The translations under genes and the position numbers were made by a program. A stretch of DNA of 64,000 bases from CAMEON01 sp045128275 (GTDB taxonomy: Bacteria > Bacillota > Clostridia > Oscillospirales > CAG-272). The notes under the pieces are model-generated. The model worked only from the letters and a program-made list of their open reading frames with translations. It did not search any database and was not told the origin of the DNA. Positions 57,918 through 64,000 of this stretch are shown here, one piece after another (within the stretch, counting starts at the first letter, position 1; each line of letters starts with the position of its first letter). The DNA lies in assembly GCA_045128275.1 (NCBI GenBank), contig JBGVRH010000046.1, positions 1-64,000 on the forward strand, given 5' to 3'.

Positions 57918-59051
57918 TCAGGAGTATATGCGGTATTTTTCAACAATTTCACAGAACCGTTTGGTTCCCTCCCGCGCTTGCTTCATGACCGCCGCGGGGT
58001 CGAAGTCGTCGGCCAGGATATCCTGCCCGATTCGGAGGGCGAGGCCTGCCCGCTTGACGGTGAATTCGGGATATTTCTTGAAGTGGCGGAGCATATGGAG
58101 CATGGTCTCGAAGGGGCGGTAGGTGTCGCGGTCGGTGATGTGCAGCTCCACGCCTCGGCAGGTCTGCTTCTCATGCTTGTTGAACATGGGGGTAAAGGCC
58201 AAGGGGCGGAACAGGACACCGGGGAGGGAGAGGGAATTCATGTCCCGCGCCAGGGCCTTCTCGTCCACGAAGGGGGCGCCCAGCCAGTCGAAGGGCCGGG
58301 TTGTTCCCCGCCCCTCGGAGAGGTTGGTTGCCTCGTAAATGCAGGAGCCGATGTAGTTGATGGCGGAGTTGACCGTGGGGATGTTGGGGGAGGGATTGAC
58401 CCAGAGGAGGTCGGTCTCGTCGTAGTACATATGGGGTCTCCAGCCCTCGCAGGGGAGGACGTGAAGCTCACAGCCGATGCCCTTCTCGGCATTGATGTAG
58501 CGGGCGTATTCCCCCACGGTGAGGCAGTAGCGGGTGGGGACGGCGTATTCCCCCACGAAGGAGGAATGGCGGCTCTCGTCCAGAATTAAGCCCTCACAGA
58601 CGGTATTGCCGATGGGGTTGGGGCGATCCAGCACCAGGACAGGCTTCCCCGCGGCCTTGGCGGCCCGCATGAGCTGGGAGAGGTTGCAGATGTAGGTATA
58701 GAATCGCGCGCCCACGTCCTGGATATCGTAGACCGCCAGATCCACCTCGCCCAGCAGCTCGGTCAGGCGGTCGGAGCCCCGCAGAGCGGTGATATCGAAG
58801 AGCCGTGCCCCTGTCTCGGGGTGGGGAACGCCGTCCTCCTTGGAGAACCCGCCGTCCTGCATGGCCGAGGCCAGGCCGTGCTCGGGGGCAAAGAGAAGGC
58901 GGAGGTCGCTCAGCTCGGAGAGGATCTGATAGGTGGGGATACCCTGCTTGCTGATGCCCGAGGCGGCGGTGAGGAGGGCGGTCTTTCGGCCGCTGACGAG
59001 GGTCTCCAGGTCACTTACGCGGTCGATGCCGCAGAGAACGGTGTGCTTCAT
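57918..59051 (-). CDS. namZ: NamZ-type exo-beta-N-acetylmuramidase (DUF1343)
   Basis: A 377-residue DUF1343/NamZ protein. Family blocks: LLFAPEHGL, AVYDIQDVGARFYTY, VLDRPNPIG and EGRGTTRPFDWLGAP. NamZ enzymes release terminal MurNAc from peptidoglycan fragments. No signal peptide is visible at the N-terminus (MKHTVLCGIDRV), so action would be cytoplasmic or the start longer. AAAGGA precedes the ATG. A sugar kinase able to use the product lies 2.7 kb away. Confidence 0.85.
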   Translation of the reverse strand: MKHTVLCGIDRVSDLETLVSGRKTALLTAASGISKQGIPTYQILSELSDLRLLFAPEHGLASAMQDGGFSKEDGVPHPETGARLFDITALRGSDRLTELLGEVDLAVYDIQDVGARFYTYICNLSQLMRAAKAAGKPVLVLDRPNPIGNTVCEGLILDESRHSSFVGEYAVPTRYCLTVGEYARYINAEKGIGCELHVLPCEGWRPHMYYDETDLLWVNPSPNIPTVNSAINYIGSCIYEATNLSEGRGTTRPFDWLGAPFVDEKALARDMNSLSLPGVLFRPLAFTPMFNKHEKQTCRGVELHITDRDTYRPFETMLHMLRHFKKYPEFTVKRAGLALRIGQDILADDFDPAAVMKQAREGTKRFCEIVEKYRIYS

Positions 59052-59147
59052 GGCGATTCCTTTCTGTGTCGGGGGTATATTTGTGGGACGGGGGTCATAG
59101 GTTGTACGGAAAACGGGACAAACTCACTTGATGGAAAGGATGATGCT

Positions 59148-60791
59148 ATGCAGACCATATCCATGCCCCGACACCGTCGGGCCACCAACGCCGCGCAGCG
59201 GTTCGCGGTCAACGCCCTGTTGCTCATCGCCGTCAACCTCTTCATGCGGACGGTGGGGGTGGCCTTCAACGCCTACCTGGCGGGGCGGGCGGGGGGTGAG
59301 GTCATGGGGCTTCATTCCCTGCTCTTCGGGGTCTACGGCCTGGCCATGACGTTGGGCTGCGGGGGCATCAACCTGGGGACTACGCGGATGGTGGCTGACG
59401 TTATGGGGCGGTTCTGTCCCGTAGGCGAGGGGAGGCCTGTGGAGGACACCCACGAGGGGGAGGCCTGCCGTCGGGCCATCCGTCGGGTGCTGGGAAAATG
59501 CGTCGGCTACAGTCTCCTCTGCGGCTTCGGGGCGGGGATCCTGCTGTTCACGGCCGCCCCGTGGATCGGTGAGGTCTGGCTGAACGACGGGCGGACGGTG
59601 CTGTCCCTGCGGGTGCTGGCCTTGACCCTCCCACCCATCGCGGTCTGCGCCTGTCTGAACGGATACTTCACGGCGGTGCGGCGGGTGGCCAAGTCGGCGG
59701 CGGTGGGGATCGGGGTACAGTTCCTCCGCATTGGCTTTTGCGCCTACCTCTTGACCCTGTGGCTCCCCGAGGGGGTAGAGATGACCTGCTTGGCTCTGGT
59801 GCTGGGCGGGGCTTTGTCCGAGATCAGCGGACTCCTGCTGACGGTGGTGGCCTACCTGGTAGACCGCCGTCAGCACCTGCGAAGCGGAGCGGAGGAAGCC
59901 CCCGACATAGGGGAGGACGGCTCCACCAAAAAGCTCTTGGGCATCACGGTCCCCGTGACCCTATCGGCCTGCCTGCGGTCGGGGCTCCTGACCCTTCAGC
60001 ATATCCTCATCCCGCGGGGCTTGAAGCAAAGCGGGGCGAGCTGGGAAGCGGCGCTAGCCTCCTACGGAGTCCTGCACAGCATGGTTCTGCCCGTGGTGCT
60101 GTTTCCCTCGGCCTTCATTTCCTCCTTTTCGGGGTTGCTGGTTCCCGAGGTAGCGGAGTCGGTGGCGCGGGGAGACAACGAGCGGGTATCCCGCCTGGCG
60201 GGCAAGGTCGTGACCCCCGCTCTGATCTTTTCCTTTGGGGTGGCGGGGATCATGGCCTGCTTCGGGTATGAGCTGGGGGAGGTCATCTACGGCAGTCGGG
60301 AGGCGGGAATGTACATCCGTATCCTGGCTCCCCTCATCCCCATCATGTACGTGGACAGCTCGGTGGACGCCTTCCTCAAGGGCATGGGAGAGCAGGTCTA
60401 CTCCATGAACGTCAACATTCTGGACGCGGCGGTGTCGGTGCTTCTGGTATGGCTTCTCCTGCCCCGCATGGGGCTATGGGGCTACGTGGTGGCCATCTAC
60501 GCCACCGAGACCCTGAACACCACCCTGTCCCTCTGTCGGATGCTCCGCATGAGCCGTATGCCCGTCCGTCTGTGGAGACAGGTCTTCGGGCCCATCCTCT
60601 GCGCCGTGGGAGCGACTGCCCTGTGCCGCCTGGGCGGGGCTCTGCTCCATCTGCCCATTGAGGGGACGGCGGCTCTGGTCATCCATATCGCGGTCTGCGC
60701 CGCCGTCTATCTGGGGCTTTGCGTGATCACGGGGGTATGGAGTCGGGAGCAGACACGGGATCTTGGGCGGATCCTTGGGGTGAAATTTTGA
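59148..60791 (+). CDS. SpoVB/MurJ-like lipid-linked sugar flippase
   Basis: A 547-residue membrane protein of the MOP superfamily with about 12-14 helices. The start (MLFMRTVGVAFNAYLAG-like first helix) and GLHSLLFGVYGLAMTLGCGG fit stage V sporulation protein B and MurJ-type flippases, which move lipid-linked peptidoglycan or polysaccharide precursors. ATG at 59148 is preceded by GGAAAGGA. It diverges from namZ and ends at a strong terminator. Confidence 0.8.
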   Translation: MQTISMPRHRRATNAAQRFAVNALLLIAVNLFMRTVGVAFNAYLAGRAGGEVMGLHSLLFGVYGLAMTLGCGGINLGTTRMVADVMGRFCPVGEGRPVEDTHEGEACRRAIRRVLGKCVGYSLLCGFGAGILLFTAAPWIGEVWLNDGRTVLSLRVLALTLPPIAVCACLNGYFTAVRRVAKSAAVGIGVQFLRIGFCAYLLTLWLPEGVEMTCLALVLGGALSEISGLLLTVVAYLVDRRQHLRSGAEEAPDIGEDGSTKKLLGITVPVTLSACLRSGLLTLQHILIPRGLKQSGASWEAALASYGVLHSMVLPVVLFPSAFISSFSGLLVPEVAESVARGDNERVSRLAGKVVTPALIFSFGVAGIMACFGYELGEVIYGSREAGMYIRILAPLIPIMYVDSSVDAFLKGMGEQVYSMNVNILDAAVSVLLVWLLLPRMGLWGYVVAIYATETLNTTLSLCRMLRMSRMPVRLWRQVFGPILCAVGATALCRLGGALLHLPIEGTAALVIHIAVCAAVYLGLCVITGVWSREQTRDLGRILGVKF

Positions 60792-60801
60792 CGAAAACAG
60801 C

Positions 60802-60827
60802 AAAGGGAGGCTCTCGCCTCCCTTTTT
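60802..60827. terminator. Terminator after the flippase gene
   Basis: AAAGGGAGGC / GCCTCCCTTT with a 4-nt loop and T-run. It also serves the convergent gene ending at 60832. Confidence 0.88.
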
Positions 60828-60831
60828 CGGG

Positions 60832-61617
60832 TCATTCGGTGGTCTTTTCCCTATCGTGGAAGCGGGTCAGAAGGAGGATGGCGGCGAAGTAGAACAGGAC
60901 ACCGACTACGATATCCAGGATCAAGGTCAAGAGCATATCTGCCCAGCCGTCGGTGGAGCCGAAGAGCTTCATGAGTGTCAGCTGGTAGACGTGGTAGTCG
61001 ATCTCGCGGAGGAGGAACAGCACCAGGGCGGACACGAAGGCCGTAAGCTGGAGGGGGTTCTTCACAGAGACCAGCTTGGTGAAGGGGTAGGCGGGGGCGG
61101 GGCCGTCGGTCTCGGTCAGCTCGGACTCCAGGGTAGCGCGGCTTACGCGGGCATCGTAGCGCTTTTTGGCCAGTGCAATGACCGCCACCGTCACGACGTA
61201 CTGGAGCAGCTCCAGCAGCACCATGGGCAGGATGATCAGAAGATCCGCCAGCAGATCCTCGCTATCGGGGATAGCGGAGTTGACGATAACGTCCATGAGG
61301 TAGTTGAGGAGGTACTTAACCAGGGTACAAAGGGAGAAAACGGCGATCACCGAGCGGCTCTTTTTCAGGCCCTCCCGCCAGATGGCGTAGACGGTAGCGG
61401 GATAGCAGACCGCGAAGACAGCCAGGTCAATGAGGCCGCCGTCGATGAGATAGTAGAGGATATTGGTGTACCAGGCATCCACGTAGCTGACGTTGGAGGC
61501 AAGCTGGATGTAGAGGGGATGAAGAACAATGGCCTTGATGCCGAAGGCCAGAGCGGCCACCAGTGCCACCAGCTTCAGCATGCGGCGGACGGGCGATTGA
61601 GTACGGGACTGAGCCAT
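60832..61617 (-). CDS. Polytopic membrane protein, unknown function
   Basis: A 261-residue membrane protein with about six hydrophobic helices, a basic N-terminus and a cytoplasmic loop rich in Asp/Glu (about residues 160-185). No family recognised. It is monocistronic under a clear promoter and ends at a shared terminator. Confidence 0.6.
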   Translation of the reverse strand: MAQSRTQSPVRRMLKLVALVAALAFGIKAIVLHPLYIQLASNVSYVDAWYTNILYYLIDGGLIDLAVFAVCYPATVYAIWREGLKKSRSVIAVFSLCTLVKYLLNYLMDVIVNSAIPDSEDLLADLLIILPMVLLELLQYVVTVAVIALAKKRYDARVSRATLESELTETDGPAPAYPFTKLVSVKNPLQLTAFVSALVLFLLREIDYHVYQLTLMKLFGSTDGWADMLLTLILDIVVGVLFYFAAILLLTRFHDREKTTE

Positions 61618-61652
61618 AAGAGGATCCTTTCGGTTGGAGATTGATCGGTTAC

Positions 61653-61681
61653 AGTATAAACCAAAACCGTGAAAATTGCAA
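61653..61681 (-). promoter_or_regulatory. Promoter of 60832-61617
   Basis: Minus strand TTGCAA (61676-61681), 17 bp, TATACT (61653-61658). Confidence 0.75.
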
Positions 61682-61706
61682 GGGGTAAATCGAAATTTTC
61701 GGTTAA

Positions 61707-62687
61707 TTATGGAAGAAAGCTCCCGGCGAAGGTCTGCTTGAGGAGTTCAAAGTCGGGTTTGCTTCCCTGCGCCTGCTTACAGGCCTCCACCACCGCGCCG
61801 AAAACGGGGGGCATATCCGCTACGGTGTAGACGGCGGGGACGGCCGGATCGGTAAGGGAGGCGATGCGGTTCTGCCAGGCGGGAGACTCGTGCAGGGAGA
61901 TGCCGCCTCCCATGACCACGGTAAGGATATCGGGGGCGGGGCGGCCGTCGGCGGTCAGATGGCGCCAGGCGGTCTCGGCGTACTCGGCCAGCTTGCGGGC
62001 GTTGCGTTGCAGAATGGCCTCGGCTACGGCATCGCCTTCACGGGCGGCTCGGAAGACCAGGGGGGCGCAGGCGGCGATGTAGGGCTTGCCCTCGCTGTAG
62101 ATCTCGGTGATGCGGGTATTGACCGCGCCGCCCAGGTGCTCCGCCAGAAGCTCGGACAGAATCGTGGCCTCGCCTCGGCCGTCGAAGTGGCGAAGGGCGG
62201 CCTCCAGAGCATCGCGGCCCATGTCAAAACCGCTCCCGCCGCTATCCAGCAGGTAGCCCCAGCCCCCGATGCGAACCATTTCCTCGCCGCGGCGGAGGAA
62301 GCAGGCGCTTCCCGTTCCGCAGATGATGCAGGCTCCGTCTCCTTCGGGGAGGCCTCCCGACAACAGGATGTGGATATCCGAGCGGACGGCCAAAGCCCCC
62401 GCCGCGGGAAAGGCCTCACGCAGGGTACTCTCCAGGGCAGGGCCGTAATTGATGCCTCCCGCGATGCCGAAAAACAGGGAGAGCTCGGGGAGGGCGGACT
62501 CGGTCAAGCCCGCTTTTTCCAAAAGGTCACGGCAAAGCCCCGTCAGCCGCTCCACCGACACGGGGAGGGTGACGTCGTTGGGGTTGGTGGCGTTGGTCTT
62601 GGCTTGGGACAGGACGGTACCGTCCATGGCGGTGAGCACACCCAGAGTTTTGGTGCCGCCGCCGTCAATGCCCATGAGGTAGCGCAT
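61707..62687 (-). CDS. BadF/NagK-type amino-sugar kinase
   Basis: A 326-residue ASKHA-fold kinase of the BadF/BadG/BcrA/BcrD-ATPase group. The phosphate-1 loop is LMGIDGGGTKTLGVL, the second GACIICGTGSACF, then GWGYLLDSGGSGFDMG and VVMGGGIS. In Firmicutes, members phosphorylate GlcNAc and MurNAc (MurK-like). With NamZ nearby, a role in peptidoglycan-sugar recovery is likely. AAGGAGG precedes the ATG. Confidence 0.85.
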   Translation of the reverse strand: MRYLMGIDGGGTKTLGVLTAMDGTVLSQAKTNATNPNDVTLPVSVERLTGLCRDLLEKAGLTESALPELSLFFGIAGGINYGPALESTLREAFPAAGALAVRSDIHILLSGGLPEGDGACIICGTGSACFLRRGEEMVRIGGWGYLLDSGGSGFDMGRDALEAALRHFDGRGEATILSELLAEHLGGAVNTRITEIYSEGKPYIAACAPLVFRAAREGDAVAEAILQRNARKLAEYAETAWRHLTADGRPAPDILTVVMGGGISLHESPAWQNRIASLTDPAVPAVYTVADMPPVFGAVVEACKQAQGSKPDFELLKQTFAGSFLP

Positions 62688-62745
62688 AGTGCCTCCTTAC
62701 TTGAAAGAATCCCCACAAGGCTTACGCTCCCATGGGGATTTCGGT

Positions 62746-63441
62746 TCAGTATCGTTTGGCGTCCTTGAGGAGGGTCGCCGTGGTACGCATGATGTGGTCG
62801 ACGTGGTCGGTCATGGTGCTCATGACCTTGGTGAAGGGGGCGTAGGATTTGGGGTTGTTTCCGTGCAGGTCGCTTCCAAAGGCTACGATCTTACCGTCCT
62901 CGATCCAGCGGAGCAGGTGCTTGGGCTTGAAGAGCTTGACCAGAGAATCGCAGTTGATCTGTCCGTAGAGGCCCATGTCGAAGAGCTCCTCGATGGACTC
63001 CTTGGGGTATCGATCCACGTGAGCCAGCACGGGGTTGATTCCCTGCTTCTTGATCTCCCGCACCGTATTGTACAGGGACCGATCCCAGTCACCGTGGGTG
63101 AAGGGCATTTCCAGAAGCATCACGTCGGTTCCTTGGACACACAGATCCCGCAGTCCCTCCATGTTCTCCAGCCCCTGGCAGATCAGCACCTCGGCACCCA
63201 GAAGGATGCTCGGACGGCGGCCGTGGCCGTATCCCTTGAGGAGAAGCTTCAGACTGTCCTCCCGCTCCTCTAAAAAAACTTCGGGCAGGATGTCCTGGGG
63301 ATAGAAGTGGGAGGTGGCGCAGACCGTGGTCACGCCCGCCTGTCCGATCATGGCAAGCTGGTCAACCGCCGTCGCGGTACGACCCGAGCCGTGATCCATG
63401 TGCGGAAGAATGTGCGCATGAAAATCGATCAACTCTGCCAT
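62746..63441 (-). CDS. CpsB/YwqE-type tyrosine phosphatase (PHP fold)
   Basis: A 231-residue PHP-family metal-dependent phosphatase. Metal ligands appear in DFHAHILPHMDHG, then TSHFYPQ, LLGAEVLI, LAHVDRYP and GSDLHG. Members dephosphorylate bacterial tyrosine kinases that control capsule and exopolysaccharide synthesis. Start at 63441 (MAELIDFHAH) follows AGAAGGGA; the upstream ATG at 63501 lies in the preceding gene's end. Confidence 0.85.
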   Translation of the reverse strand: MAELIDFHAHILPHMDHGSGRTATAVDQLAMIGQAGVTTVCATSHFYPQDILPEVFLEEREDSLKLLLKGYGHGRRPSILLGAEVLICQGLENMEGLRDLCVQGTDVMLLEMPFTHGDWDRSLYNTVREIKKQGINPVLAHVDRYPKESIEELFDMGLYGQINCDSLVKLFKPKHLLRWIEDGKIVAFGSDLHGNNPKSYAPFTKVMSTMTDHVDHIMRTTATLLKDAKRY

Positions 63442-63497
63442 GGTATTCCCTTCTTTCCTGTAAGGCATCCTGCCCTGCGGTGGTGTTCTGACAAAGA

Positions 63498-63770
63498 TCA
63501 ATCCTTGGGTAATCGGCTCATGACCTTCATGATCCTGGCTCGTGCCCGGGCGTTTTTGGTCTTCAGGGATGTATCCCGCTTCCCGTTTTCACGCTTGGGG
63601 AGAGTTCTGTACCCGTGGGAGAGCTTGAACGAGCTTCCCTTTGAGGATAGTCTCATGGTTGCACGCCGCTTGAGCTTGTCCTTGTCGGCGCGCTTGACAA
63701 ATTTCGTTGGAGTCCTTTGAACTTTAGTCTGCGGTCTCGGAGTCACGAAAGCTATCGTGAGTATCCTCAA
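63498..63770 (-). CDS. Small basic protein, uncertain
   Basis: An open frame of 90 residues, strongly basic at its C-terminus (KTKNARARARIMK). Codon use over 63498-63720 looks coding, but no start has a proper ribosome site and the frame overlaps the next gene's end by 47 bp. It could be a separate gene or a frameshifted C-terminus of the partial gene. Confidence 0.35.
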   Translation of the reverse strand: MRILTIAFVTPRPQTKVQRTPTKFVKRADKDKLKRRATMRLSSKGSSFKLSHGYRTLPKRENGKRDTSLKTKNARARARIMKVMSRLPKD

Positions 63771-64000
63771 CCTCCTCGGTCTCGATTACTTCCTCGGTCT
63801 CGGCGGTCTCGACGGTCTCGGCGGTCTCGACGGTCTCAACGGTCTCCTCGACCATGGCGGTCTCGGGAGCGGCCTCCATGATCTCGGTCTCGGGAGTCAG
63901 CACCTCGGTGTCCTCCACGTCGGCCAAGGTCTCGTCAGCGGCAATGGCCTCTTCATGGGCCTGGCTGTATCGGCTGGCTGCGTAAGAGGTTCCGCCGTAG
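63724..64000 (-). CDS. Partial gene: C-terminus rich in VET/AET repeats
   Basis: Runs off the window edge; 91 C-terminal residues are seen. It begins with a Tyr-rich part (YGGTSYAASRYSQAHEE) followed by low-complexity acidic repeats of VETAE type, encoded by 9-nt tandem GGTCTCGAC-like units. The Tyr-rich end beside a CpsB-type phosphatase would fit a tyrosine kinase or polysaccharide co-polymerase tail, but too little is visible. Confidence 0.45.
   Translation of the reverse strand, partial: YGGTSYAASRYSQAHEEAIAADETLADVEDTEVLTPETEIMEAAPETAMVEETVETVETAETVETAETEEVIETEEVEDTHDSFRDSETAD

Noticed and set aside
63498..63770. Small basic frame as a ribosomal protein
   Set aside because: The basic C-terminus is suggestive, but no family motif matches and no proper start exists, so it is listed only as uncertain.

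Overview
The window looks like the chromosome of a spore-forming Clostridia member of moderately high GC, probably a gut Oscillospiraceae/Christensenellales-type lineage. The evidence is the sporulation genes yabP and yabQ beside hup, rqcP and divIC, Gram-positive Shine-Dalgarno sites before almost every gene, and TTGACA/TATAAT promoters. It holds three blocks: an AT-richer accessory island (1-15.05 kb), an apparently intact 38.2 kb prophage in the 3' end of the tmRNA gene (15,092-53,308), and a conserved host segment (53.3-64 kb).

Island (1-15 kb). Two minus-strand operons share a plan: an XRE-family regulator first, then a pair of related ATPases, then a terminator from one repeated sequence family. 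One is XRE-TPR plus a heterodimeric ABC exporter (6326-1320). The other is XRE plus two MutS-like ATPases that lack the mismatch-recognition part and have Asn-Glu in the Walker B position (10430-6690). Downstream are a sigma-region-4-like regulator, a third XRE-TPR gene, two large GC-rich hairpins, and a large serine recombinase whose leader holds a ~170-nt imperfect inverted repeat. This looks like the remnant of a second mobile element stacked beside ssrA.

Prophage (15,092-53,308). A 19-bp direct repeat, which is the tmRNA 3' end, flanks it. The tyrosine integrase lies at the right end with arm-type repeats near both ends. An immunity region (50.45-51.3 kb) separates the rightward lysogeny genes (repressor, an unknown cargo gene, integrase) from one long leftward lytic programme: early small genes, SSB, a DnaD-like replication gene with iterons, a RusA-like resolvase, then terminase, portal, a Prp-type protease, scaffold, an N4-gp56-type capsid protein, connector/tail genes, a 4160-residue polyvalent protein, an SGNH-hydrolase tail protein and holin-like membrane proteins. 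The coat proteins suggest a short-tailed phage. Most notable are: (i) a phage-encoded Prp protease with LQxFA cleavage-like motifs at the N-termini of both scaffold and capsid; (ii) a well-formed gene with its own ribosome site embedded in another frame of the polyvalent gene; (iii) three copies of an unusual hairpin promoter, each opening a late operon; (iv) facing promoters across a four-hairpin RNA in the immunity region; and (v) an iteron origin candidate.

Host segment (53.3-64 kb). tmRNA and smpB (ribosome rescue), divIC, yabQ, yabP, rqcP and hup form a leftward run. Then come a Cys-rich probable spore-surface protein, rubredoxin, a NamZ-type muramidase, a lipid-linked sugar flippase, an unknown membrane protein, a BadF/NagK-type sugar kinase and a CpsB-type phosphatase. 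NamZ and the kinase fit peptidoglycan-sugar recycling, and the phosphatase and the partial gene at the edge fit surface-polysaccharide control. No CRISPR array, tRNA or insertion sequence was seen.
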